From positions 1 to 7,562 of the forward strand of contig CALBRU010000406.1 of the NCBI GenBank assembly GCA_937927695.1: a DNA stretch of 7,562 bases. The letters run 5' to 3'. The notes below the pieces were generated by a model. The model saw only the letters and a program-made list of their open reading frames with translations. It was not told the DNA's origin and did not search any database. A program made the position numbers and the translations under genes. The first letter of the stretch is position 1. Each line of letters begins with the position of its first letter. Shown one piece after another: positions 1 through 5,642 of the stretch. Source of the stretch: an uncultured Thiomonas sp. (GTDB taxonomy: Bacteria > Pseudomonadota > Gammaproteobacteria > Burkholderiales > Burkholderiaceae_C).

Positions 1-478
1 ATCCGGGGTCAGAATAAGTGGCTTGCCCCAGCATGCCCACGTGGTCGGTGATGCGGCCCGCCAGGAAAATGGAGGCCTGCTGCAGCGCGGTGAAGTTGTC
101 GTTGGCGCTGAATCCTGCGGGCGGCGGGCCCATATAGTCGTTGTTGCCATAGCTCTGCGCCTGATGGGTGTACGAAGCCACCAGCATGGCCGACAGCGGA
201 ATGTGCTTTTTGCCGTCGCTCAGGGTGTAGCCGTCGAGCTTGAACGCTCGGCCGAAAGGCGTGAGCTGCGGGCCGAATCCGCCGACGTGACAAGCGATAC
301 AGTCCTGCCCGGTCTGGCGGGCAAAGGCGGGTACGGCTTGCGCATTAGGCGCCCACGCCAAGCAGCCGATCAAGCCGGTCAACGCTGCGAGGCTGTATTT
401 CAATCGGCGCGCAGACTCACGCTGCCGGGTGAAGAACTGGCGGGAAAAAACGCTTTGTGAACAAAGGGTGAGAGACAT
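1..478 (-). CDS. Cyc2-like exported monoheme c-type cytochrome, probably fused to a beta-barrel porin (C-terminus cut by window edge)
   Basis: The reading frame is open from an ATG at 478 to the left edge, giving 159 codons. Residues 1-48 look like a Sec signal peptide: a long basic n-region with R24-R25 and K27, a hydrophobic stretch at about 29-43, and A-Q-A at 46-48 as the cleavage site. One heme c motif follows, C60-I-A-C63-H64, inside AVPAFARQTGQDCIACH, then P70-Q-L and FGRAFKLDGY (75-84). This AxPxFARQTGxxCxxCH...FGRxFKxxGY pattern is what I recall for the N-terminal domain of Cyc2, an outer-membrane cytochrome-porin that oxidises extracellular Fe(II). Residues 92-106 and 129-157 show alternating, aromatic-containing stretches like beta-barrel strands, which supports a porin fusion. 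H64 and P70 are separated by five residues, slightly longer than I remember for classical Cyc2. An upstream in-frame ATG at 490 overlaps the ribosome binding site, so 478 is preferred. The exported heme protein is certain from the motif. The iron-oxidase role is inference, and it could be an uncharacterised relative. Confidence 0.8.
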   Translation of the reverse strand, partial: MSLTLCSQSVFSRQFFTRQRESARRLKYSLAALTGLIGCLAWAPNAQAVPAFARQTGQDCIACHVGGFGPQLTPFGRAFKLDGYTLSDGKKHIPLSAMLVASYTHQAQSYGNNDYMGPPPAGFSANDNFTALQQASIFLAGRITDHVGMLGQATYSDPG

Positions 479-483
479 GACGA

Positions 484-488
484 CCTCC
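484..488 (-). promoter_or_regulatory. Ribosome binding site GGAGG of the cytochrome gene
   Basis: Read on the minus strand, GGAGG lies 5 bases before the ATG at 478. It selects that start over the in-frame ATG at 490, whose G would be the first base of the Shine-Dalgarno sequence itself. Confidence 0.7.
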
Positions 489-554
489 ATGTTTTTCCTT
501 GCGGCGACTGCGACAAATTGGCGCACAACGCTGAAGGGGTTTTGTCATGTCTGC

Positions 555-560
555 ATTCTG
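555..560 (-). promoter_or_regulatory. Possible -10 box of an FNR-activated cytochrome promoter
   Basis: CAGAAT on the minus strand matches TATAAT at four of six positions. If it is the -10 box, transcription would start near 548 and the FNR-type site (582-595) would be centred at about -40.5. That is close to the -41.5 placement of class II FNR-activated promoters, which typically lack a good -35 box. The leader would be about 70 bases. The hexamer is weak and the call rests mainly on spacing. Confidence 0.3.
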
Positions 561-581
561 GGCGCCCTGTGTTCCGCGAGC

Positions 582-595
582 TTGATTCAAGTCAA
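582..595 (-). promoter_or_regulatory. FNR/ANR-type binding site upstream of the cytochrome gene
   Basis: The plus strand reads TTGAT-TCAA-GTCAA (minus strand TTGAC-TTGA-ATCAA), which matches the FNR consensus TTGAT-N4-ATCAA at nine of ten specified bases. It lies in the 187-bp gap between the acyl-CoA-binding protein gene and the cytochrome gene, centred about 110 bp before the cytochrome start codon. FNR-family regulators respond to low oxygen, so microaerobic or anaerobic induction of the cytochrome is a reasonable inference. A DNR- or CRP-like relative could use the same site. Confidence 0.5.
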
Positions 596-665
596 CGACA
601 TCTAAATACTTGAATGTAATTAGATGCAACGCCTGAGCGCCTCGGGCTGGTCTCTGCGCAGGCGC

Positions 666-941
666 TTAGATGGACAGGGCGCTGATCTGATCGATATAGG
701 CCTGCATGGCCTCGGCACGGGGCATGCCTTTGCGTGCGGCCCAGGCATCCCATTTGGCACGGGCGACGAAATCGGTCAAGCCGGGGCGCTCGCCCGAGAC
801 GTCGCCCGCGCTGCCTTGTTTGTACAGGCCGTAGAGTTGCAGCAGGGTTTGGTTGTCGGGGCGGGTGGTGAGGGTTTTGGAATGGGCGACAGCGGCGTCG
901 AAGGCAGCCTGAAGTTCGGCGGAAAGGGATGTGTCGGTCAT
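666..941 (-). CDS. Acyl-CoA-binding protein (ACBP family)
   Basis: This 91-residue protein covers the whole ACBP domain and is close to the family's usual 86-92 residues. It should bind long-chain acyl-CoA esters in the cytosol, buffering and delivering them for lipid metabolism. The core aligns clearly with bovine ACBP: Y37-G-L-Y40-K41-Q, then G46-D47, E51-R52-P53-G54, A62-K63-W64-D65-A66-W67 and A81-Y82-I83-D84. Y37, K41, K63 and Y82 correspond to the bovine ligand-binding residues Y28, K32, K54 and Y73, so the acyl-CoA headgroup site appears intact. The ATG at 941 is chosen because it gives a domain-length protein. An in-frame GTG at 953 would add four residues. No strong Shine-Dalgarno sequence is visible for either start. 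The gene lies upstream of the cytochrome gene on the same strand, separated by 187 bp, and diverges from the ABC transporter gene. Confidence 0.93.
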   Translation of the reverse strand: MTDTSLSAELQAAFDAAVAHSKTLTTRPDNQTLLQLYGLYKQGSAGDVSGERPGLTDFVARAKWDAWAARKGMPRAEAMQAYIDQISALSI

Positions 942-971
942 GAGAAAAAGCACGGTCGTTCGAGAGTGGGC

Positions 972-977
972 ATCATA
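972..977 (-). promoter_or_regulatory. Candidate -10 box for the acyl-CoA-binding protein gene
   Basis: TATGAT on the minus strand matches TATAAT at five of six positions and would place a transcription start near 965, giving a leader of about 24 bases. The hexamer 17 bp upstream (AAGACC) is a poor -35 box, so the promoter would be weak or activator-dependent. Confidence 0.35.
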
Positions 978-1008
978 CGGCCCGGGTGGGCGGCGGTCTT
1001 AAGCCGAT

Positions 1009-1043
1009 CCTCAGGCGGCGTCGTTAGGCTGCGACAGCTGAGG
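1009..1043. repeat. Interrupted inverted repeat between the divergent acbP-like and ABC transporter genes
   Basis: CCTCAG (1009-1014) pairs with CTGAGG (1038-1043). Inside it GTCG (1020-1023) pairs with CGAC (1032-1035) around an eight-base loop. The two stems are separated by five unpaired bases on one side and two on the other. It could be an RNA hairpin in the ABC transporter leader or an operator. No T-run follows, so it does not look like an intrinsic terminator. Confidence 0.3.
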
Positions 1044-1123
1044 GCATGTCCGTACTGAGACAACGGCCGCGCCCTCACAGGCACAATGCCGCAGTTTTCG
1101 CGTTTTCGGGAGCCGTTTGCCTC

Positions 1124-2995
1124 ATGCCACCTCAAGCCTCTCCACAGTCGTATCGCTTCGCCCTTAGACATTTCTATTCGCTCGCCAAACCGTACTTGGT
1201 TTCAGAAGAGAAGAAGAAGGGCTGGGGTTTGCTTTTGCTGGTGCTGGCGATGAATCTGGCACTGGTTTGGGTGAATGTGAAGCTCACGCAATGGAACGGC
1301 GATTTTTTCAACGCGCTGCAGGCGAAGAATTTCGGCGCGTTCAAGCAACTGCTGCTGTATTTCACTGGCTACGCCTTTCTCTACATCGCGCTGGCGGTGT
1401 ATTCGCAGTATTTTTTGCAGATGCTGCAGATCAACTGGCGGCGCTGGATGACCGAGGTCTTCCTCAAAGACTGGCTGGCCGGTGGCACGCATTACCGCAT
1501 GTCGCTGCGGCAGGGCAACACCGACAACCCGGACCAGCGCATCGCCGATGACATCGGCGGTTTCATCAACGGCAGCCTGAATCTGTTCTTCGGCTTTGTC
1601 TCCTCGCTGGTGACGCTGTTTTCCTTCCTCATCATGCTGTGGATGCTGTCGGGCGCGGTCACCCTGTTTGGCATCACCATTCCCGGCTACATGGTGTGGG
1701 TCGCCATTCTGTATGCCGGTGTGGGCAGCGTGCTGGCGCATTGGGTGGGCAAGCCGCTGATTCGGCTCAACTTCTACCAGCAGCGCTACGAGGCGGATTT
1801 CCGCTTCGGCCTGGCGCGCACCCGCGAACACGACGAAGGCATTGCGCTCTACAACGGTGAGCAGCGCGAACTCGCCGGGCACCGCGACCGGTTCGCCAAT
1901 GTGTGGAGCAACTGGTGGGGCATCATGAAGCGGCAGAAGCTGTTCACCTGGTACAGCGCGTTTTACGGCCAGCTTGCGATCATCTTCCCCATCCTGGTGG
2001 CCGCGCCGCGTTACTTTGCCGGGCAGATTCAACTCGGCGGCCTGACGCAGACGGCGCAGGCCTTCGGTCAGGTGCAGGGGGCGCTGTCCTGGTTTATCGG
2101 CGCGTACACCAGCATTGCCGACTGGCGCGCCACCGTCGAGCGTTTGCAGACCTTTGTCGAGGCTATGCAAAACGCGCAGAGCCATCCGCCTACCCCCACG
2201 GCGCCTGCTTCCGCAGGTCTGCCTTCAGACCGGTCATCAAGCGCTGCGATCACATCGGCCGGTGTGGTGCCGCTGCGCAGCGCGCGCGAGTCGGTGGCGC
2301 TGGGCGATCTGCTGCTGCTGGCGCCCGACGGGCGGCCGCTGCTGCAATGCGCGGGTGAGCACATCAGCCGCGGCCAGCACACCCTGTTCACCGGGCCGTC
2401 TGGCAGCGGCAAGAGTACCCTGGTGCGCTGGCTGGCCGGTATCTGGCCCTACGCGCTCAACACCGCGCACGCGCATGCGCCCTCGGGCCGCACGCTGTTC
2501 CTGCCGCAAAAGCCGTATCTGCCGCTGGGCACGCTCAAGCAGGCGCTCACCTATCCGCAAAGCCCGGAAGAGTTCAGTGCCGCGCAAATTGGCGAGGCGC
2601 TGCAACTCGCCCGCGTGCCTTATCTGGAAGCGGCGCTGGAGCAGACCGATACCTGGATGCAACGTCTCTCGCCCGGTGAGCAACAGCGTTTGGCCGTTGC
2701 CCGCGCCCTGCTCATCGCCCCGGACTGGCTGTTCATGGACGAGGCTACCAGCGCGCTCGATGCACCAACCGAACGCGCCATGTACGCGCTCTTGCAGCAG
2801 CGTCTGCCCGACGCCACGCTGGTCAGCGTGGCGCACCGTGTTGGCGTGATCGGATTTCATGCGCAGATTTACGCGGTCGTGGCCGACCCCTCGGGCGAAG
2901 GCCCGGCGCGCATGGAAAAACGCGATGCCGAGCGGGCGCAAAAGGCGGCGCTGGGCGACGAGGGTGCACCGGGTGCGCCAGCCTTCGCATCGTGA
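1124..2995 (+). CDS. Fused permease/ATP-binding ABC transporter, SbmA/BacA-YddA-like (ABC_membrane_2 family)
   Basis: This 623-residue half-transporter would work as an inner-membrane homodimer. Membrane segments are visible at about 34-54, 75-98, 150-175, 186-207, 277-300 and 318-333. N135-P-D-Q-R-I140 is the hallmark loop of the SbmA/BacA, YddA and peroxisomal ABCD families. The ATPase domain (about 386-600) is complete: Walker A GPSGSGKST (424-432), Q-loop region LPQKPYLPLGTL, signature L515-S-P-G-E-Q520, Walker B with D539-E540, D-loop SALD (543-546) and H-loop H571. Members are annotated as vitamin B12, bleomycin or antimicrobial-peptide transporters, and the substrate here cannot be read from sequence. 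ATG 1124 is preferred because an in-frame ATG at 1046 would add 26 atypical residues, and GGGAG lies at 1108-1112. A Pro/Ser/Ala-rich linker (about 349-385) joins the domains, and the C-terminal 30 or so residues are low-complexity. The hemerythrin gene follows after 10 bp. Confidence 0.93.
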   Translation: MPPQASPQSYRFALRHFYSLAKPYLVSEEKKKGWGLLLLVLAMNLALVWVNVKLTQWNGDFFNALQAKNFGAFKQLLLYFTGYAFLYIALAVYSQYFLQMLQINWRRWMTEVFLKDWLAGGTHYRMSLRQGNTDNPDQRIADDIGGFINGSLNLFFGFVSSLVTLFSFLIMLWMLSGAVTLFGITIPGYMVWVAILYAGVGSVLAHWVGKPLIRLNFYQQRYEADFRFGLARTREHDEGIALYNGEQRELAGHRDRFANVWSNWWGIMKRQKLFTWYSAFYGQLAIIFPILVAAPRYFAGQIQLGGLTQTAQAFGQVQGALSWFIGAYTSIADWRATVERLQTFVEAMQNAQSHPPTPTAPASAGLPSDRSSSAAITSAGVVPLRSARESVALGDLLLLAPDGRPLLQCAGEHISRGQHTLFTGPSGSGKSTLVRWLAGIWPYALNTAHAHAPSGRTLFLPQKPYLPLGTLKQALTYPQSPEEFSAAQIGEALQLARVPYLEAALEQTDTWMQRLSPGEQQRLAVARALLIAPDWLFMDEATSALDAPTERAMYALLQQRLPDATLVSVAHRVGVIGFHAQIYAVVADPSGEGPARMEKRDAERAQKAALGDEGAPGAPAFAS

Positions 2996-3008
2996 TGCGG
3001 CGGTGATG
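2993..3008 (+). promoter_or_regulatory. Double TGATG stop/start junction between ABC transporter and hemerythrin genes
   Basis: The transporter stop TGA (2993-2995) overlaps an ATG (2995-2997). That ATG opens a three-codon frame (ATG CGG CGG) ending in TGA (3004-3006), which itself overlaps the hemerythrin ATG (3006-3008). Each overlap is the classic TGATG termination-reinitiation arrangement, so ribosomes finishing the transporter could reach the hemerythrin start. The sequence is certain, but its use in translation is inferred. Confidence 0.4.
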
Positions 3009-3554
3009 CTGCTTTCTGACGATCTCTCCGCCGCCGGGTTTGACCAGCCCTTCGAGCTGCTGCGCGGCTGCCATGCCCGCATCACCCGCATGGACGCTCT
3101 GCTGCTGCGGCTGATCGATCATGTGGCGCAGCAGGGCACGGACGCGCAGGCGCAGCAGGCGGCCGACAAAGTGCTGCGCTACTTCGATGTAGCCGCGCCG
3201 CTGCACCATGAAGACGAGGAGCTGCATGTGTTTCCGGTTCTGCGCGCTTCGGCGGCAGGGTGGGTGGGCGACGATGCGGTGCTGGAGAGGCTTGAAAGCG
3301 ATCACCGCGCGCTGGCCTTGCTCTGGGCCGAGTTGCGCGACTGGCTGCTGCAAGTGAAAGCCGCGCAGGCCCTGCCCGCTTCGGCGCCTATCGCCGAAGC
3401 GGCGCAACGCTTCAGCGCCCTGCACGCCGCGCATATTGCCATCGAAAACACGCAGATTTTTCCGGCCGCGCAAGCGTGCATGGATGCCGCGCAAATCACG
3501 GCGATGGGCCAGGGCATGGCTGCTCGCCGTGGGGTGCGCTGGCCGTCGGATTAG
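3006..3554 (+). CDS. Hemerythrin-like (HHE cation-binding) diiron protein
   Basis: This 182-residue soluble protein with no signal peptide should form a four-helix bundle holding a non-heme diiron centre. The expected ligand pattern is present in order: H23 (in L-R-G-C-H-A-R-I), H68-E-D-E-E72, H100 (S-D-H-R), and H143-I-A-I-E147. Bacterial hemerythrins bind O2 or take part in oxygen, NO or iron handling. No sensory or output domain is attached, so storage, buffering or redox protection is as likely as signalling. ATG 3006 is chosen because the family domain starts directly after it. GTG 3003 is an alternative. No clear Shine-Dalgarno sequence is visible, which fits translational coupling to the ABC transporter gene ending at 2995. 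The frame stays open upstream to 2859 inside the transporter gene, but those codons are not hemerythrin-like. Confidence 0.88.
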   Translation: MLLSDDLSAAGFDQPFELLRGCHARITRMDALLLRLIDHVAQQGTDAQAQQAADKVLRYFDVAAPLHHEDEELHVFPVLRASAAGWVGDDAVLERLESDHRALALLWAELRDWLLQVKAAQALPASAPIAEAAQRFSALHAAHIAIENTQIFPAAQACMDAAQITAMGQGMAARRGVRWPSD

Positions 3555-3560
3555 GGCCTA

Positions 3561-3590
3561 TTCACGCTATTTGTGTGAGAAAGGCATGAT
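3561..3590 (+). promoter_or_regulatory. Weak sigma70-like promoter candidate for the YXWGXW lipoprotein gene
   Basis: TTCACG (3561-3566) and CATGAT (3585-3590) each match the -35 and -10 consensus at four of six positions and are separated by 18 bp. They lie in the 106-bp gap after the hemerythrin gene. A start near 3597 would leave a leader of about 64 bases. Confidence 0.25.
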
Positions 3591-3660
3591 CGCCTGTCGC
3601 GGTTTCGCAGCGCTGCGCGTTACTTCAGAACCTGCTCCCACGACACACGAGGTCATTGCC

Positions 3661-4035
3661 ATGTCTCAGCCGCTCATGCCCGTTGCACTCAACACCCCGA
3701 AGCATCGCCTTGCGGCCCTGATCTTGCCTGCTGTTGCCGCGCTGGGGCTGGGCGGTTGCGTGGTGGCGCCCGTGCCACCACAATATGGCTACGGCGCGCC
3801 CGCCTATGACGTGGTCAATGTGCCGCCTCCCGCCCCGCAGTACGAGGCGGTTGGTGTGGCGCCTTACCCCGGGGCAGTGTGGATCACCGGCTATTGGGGC
3901 TGGGCAAACGGTCGCTACGCGTGGAACCGGGGCTACTGGCACGCGCCACGCCCCGGCTACCGTTGGGTGCCGCATCGCTGGGTGCAGCAAGGCGGCGGTT
4001 GGCAGGGTCAGGGCGGCCGCTGGGAACGGCGCTGA
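3661..4035 (+). CDS. Small YXWGXW-repeat lipoprotein
   Basis: This 124-residue protein has a lipoprotein signal peptide: basic K14-H-R16, hydrophobic 17-31, and lipobox L30-G-G-C33, where C33 would be lipidated. The mature part begins with a Pro/Tyr-rich linker and then carries Trp-Gly repeats of the YXWGXW type (W-I-T-G-Y-W-G-W, W-N-R-G-Y-W, R-W-V-P-H-R-W-V, and a Gly/Gln-rich tail ending in R-W-E-R-R). Proteins of this family are common, short and envelope-associated in proteobacteria, and their function is unknown. The ATG at 3661 has GAGG at 3649-3652 with an 8-base spacer. An internal ATG at 3676 would also keep the signal peptide but has no such site. The gene is the last of the rightward set and converges on radA, 45 bp away. 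No convincing terminator was found in that 45-bp gap. Confidence 0.88.
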   Translation: MSQPLMPVALNTPKHRLAALILPAVAALGLGGCVVAPVPPQYGYGAPAYDVVNVPPPAPQYEAVGVAPYPGAVWITGYWGWANGRYAWNRGYWHAPRPGYRWVPHRWVQQGGGWQGQGGRWERR

Positions 4036-4080
4036 TCCTCCAAGGGATGCGCAACCGTGAAACGGCGCGGCGTTGATGCG

Positions 4081-5613
4081 TCACCCCAGCCCGCGCACCA
4101 CGTCCAGCGCTTCTTCGATGCGCGACACCGGGTGCAGCTCCAGCCCTTCGAACTGTTTTCCCGCCCCCTTGGGGGCATTGGCGGCGGGGATGATGGCGGC
4201 AGAGAAGCCGAGTTTGGCGGCTTCGCGCAGGCGTTCCTGGCCGCGTGGTGCGGGACGAATTTCACCCGCCAGGCCGACTTCGCCGAAGGCCAGCAGACCG
4301 CGCGGTAGCGGGCGATTGCGCAGCGAACTTTGAATGGCCAGCAGCACGGCCAGATCGGCCGCAGGCTCGGTGATGCGCACGCCGCCCACCGCGTTGACGA
4401 ACACGTCTTGGTCGCCACTGGCCACGCCGGCATGGCGATGCAACACGGCCAGCAACATGGCTAGCCGCGCCGCGTCCAGCCCCACGGACAGGCGGCGTGG
4501 GCTGGGCGCGGCGGCGTTGTCCACCAGCGCCTGCACTTCCACCAACAGCGGGCGCGTGCCCTCCAGCGTGGCGAGCACGCAGGTGCCGGGCACCGGCTCG
4601 GCGTGGGTGGAGAGGAAGATGGCCGAGGGGTTGGACACACCTTTGAGGCCGTGCTCGGTCATGGCGAACACGCCGAGCTCGTTCACCGCGCCGAAGCGGT
4701 TCTTGATGGCGCGAATCAGCCGGAAGCGCGACTGCGTGTCGCCCTCGAAATACAGCACGGTGTCCACCATGTGCTCCAGCACGCGCGGCCCGGCGAGCGC
4801 GCCTTCCTTGGTGACGTGGCCGACCAGCACCAGGGTGATGCCGCCGGCCTTGGCCGCGCGGGTGAGCTGCGCCGCGCATTCGCGCACCTGCGACACCGAG
4901 CCGGGCGCGGACGACAGGGCTTCGGTGAAAACGGTCTGGATGGAATCGATCACAGCGATGGCGTAGGGCGGCGCACCGGGAACCGCCTCCCCACCCCGAC
5001 CCTCCCCACTGCTGGGGAGGGAGTGGCGGCTTCTCCCGGGGGAGGTTGGCAGGGGGAGGCGCCCGCCTTGAGACGACCCGGCGCCGGGGCCGCGCGCTAA
5101 CTCGTTGAGCATGACTTCCAACTGCGTTTCGGCCATGAGCCGCACCGGGGCGTCTTTCAGCCCCAGGCGCTGGGCGCGCAGCGCCACCTGCGCCGCGGAC
5201 TCCTCGCCGCTGATGTAGAGCACCGGCAGTTCGGCGGACAGGCTGGCGAGCACTTGCAGCAGCAGGGTGGACTTGCCGATGCCCGGATCGCCACCGAGCA
5301 GCAAGACGCCGCCGGGCACCAGGCCGCCGCCGAGCACGCGGTCGAGTTCGTCGATGCCGCTGCTGCGGTGCGCGTGACGCTCGGCCTGCACGTCGGTGAG
5401 CAGCACCGGGCCGCTCGCCGCGGTCAGGCCGCCGCGCCCGGCAAACTGTGCTGTAGCAGCGCCGTGCCGTGCGCCGGGACGGGCGGCATCGACGCTGCGC
5501 TCTGCCGTTTCCACCAAGGTGTTCCAGGCCTGACAGTGCGGGCACTGGCCCTGCCATTTGGCGGACTTGCCGCCGCATTCGGAGCAAATGTAAACAGTTT
5601 GGGGTTTGGCCAT
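4081..5613 (-). CDS. radA: DNA repair and recombination ATPase RadA (Sms)
   Basis: RadA is a RecA-like, DnaB-type branch-migration ATPase that processes recombination intermediates in the cytoplasm. The 510-residue product has every expected part: an N-terminal C4 zinc finger (C10, C13, C24, C27), Walker A GGDPGIGKST (107-116), Walker B ending in D223, the RadA-specific KNRFG motif (304-308), and a C-terminal Lon-protease-like domain with VGGVRITEPAADLA and FGEVGLAGEIRP. The ATG at 5613 begins M-A-K-P-Q-T-V-Y-I-C, typical of RadA. An in-frame codon at 5640 would read through the repeat that holds the alr stop. The protein is about 50 residues longer than E. coli RadA (460). The excess lies at about 170-215, just before the Walker B strand, where a palindromic repeat element is embedded in the gene. 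The core motifs remain intact, so the protein is probably functional. It follows alr by 16 bp and is likely cotranscribed with it. Confidence 0.96.
   Translation of the reverse strand: MAKPQTVYICSECGGKSAKWQGQCPHCQAWNTLVETAERSVDAARPGARHGAATAQFAGRGGLTAASGPVLLTDVQAERHAHRSSGIDELDRVLGGGLVPGGVLLLGGDPGIGKSTLLLQVLASLSAELPVLYISGEESAAQVALRAQRLGLKDAPVRLMAETQLEVMLNELARGPGAGSSQGGRLPLPTSPGRSRHSLPSSGEGRGGEAVPGAPPYAIAVIDSIQTVFTEALSSAPGSVSQVRECAAQLTRAAKAGGITLVLVGHVTKEGALAGPRVLEHMVDTVLYFEGDTQSRFRLIRAIKNRFGAVNELGVFAMTEHGLKGVSNPSAIFLSTHAEPVPGTCVLATLEGTRPLLVEVQALVDNAAAPSPRRLSVGLDAARLAMLLAVLHRHAGVASGDQDVFVNAVGGVRITEPAADLAVLLAIQSSLRNRPLPRGLLAFGEVGLAGEIRPAPRGQERLREAAKLGFSAAIIPAANAPKGAGKQFEGLELHPVSRIEEALDVVRGLG
4985..5062. 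repeat. C/G-rich palindromic repeat element inserted in frame within radA
   Basis: The core is a perfect 9-bp inverted repeat, CCCTCCCCA (5000-5008) and TGGGGAGGG (5013-5021), around a 4-base loop. A second small hairpin, CTCCC (5033-5037) with GGGAG (5040-5044), follows. The flanks GCCTCCCC and GGGGAGGC at the two ends are also inverted, giving a nested structure. The plus strand is nearly pure pyrimidine at the left and purine-rich at the right. It resembles the dispersed C/G-rich intergenic palindromes common in GC-rich proteobacteria. In radA it encodes about residues 184-210, rich in Pro, Ser, Gly and Arg, unlike the conserved protein around it. Exact ends are uncertain. Confidence 0.65.
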
Positions 5614-5614
5614 T

Positions 5615-5642
5615 TTTACTCGACACGCTTTACTCGACACGC
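5615..5642. repeat. Perfect 14-bp tandem duplication at the alr stop / radA start
   Basis: TTTACTCGACACGC occurs twice head to tail, at 5615-5628 and 5629-5642. Read on the minus strand, each copy holds CGT-GTC-GAG-TAA, the last three residues and stop of alr. The upstream copy is used to end alr, and the downstream copy forms most of the alr-radA spacer and supplies a GAG five bases before the radA ATG. Removing one copy would shorten the gap from 16 to 2 bp. Confidence 0.85.

Noticed and set aside
23..460. Plus-strand open frame over the left edge
   Set aside because: It is antisense to the cytochrome gene, which has a signal peptide, a heme motif and a good ribosome binding site. This frame has no recognisable features.
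404..478. Tat signal peptide on the cytochrome (R24-R25)
   Set aside because: The residues around the arginine pair do not fit the S/T-R-R-x-F-L-K motif well, and c-type cytochromes are exported unfolded by Sec for periplasmic heme attachment.
636..666. Inverted repeat AGCGCCT / AGGCGCT at the end of the acyl-CoA-binding protein gene as an intrinsic terminator
   Set aside because: The 7-bp arms are perfect, but the loop is 17 bases, one arm overlaps the stop codon, and no T-run follows on the minus strand.
1202..2185. Long open frame on the minus strand opposite the ABC transporter
   Set aside because: It lies antisense to a gene with a complete set of ABC motifs and encodes a His/Gln/Arg-rich product with no recognisable domain. 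It is a by-product of GC-rich codon use.
3606..3617. Perfect 12-bp palindrome CGCAGCGCTGCG before the lipoprotein gene
   Set aside because: It has no loop, it is a common composition in GC-rich DNA, and no second copy or regulator context supports an operator.
4036..4080. Bidirectional terminator between the lipoprotein gene and radA
   Set aside because: Only a 4-bp CCGT/ACGG stem was found, with no T- or A-run on either side.
4262..5626. 454-codon minus-strand frame overlapping radA
   Set aside because: It is a shifted frame of radA giving an Arg-rich product. The RadA motifs lie in the other frame.
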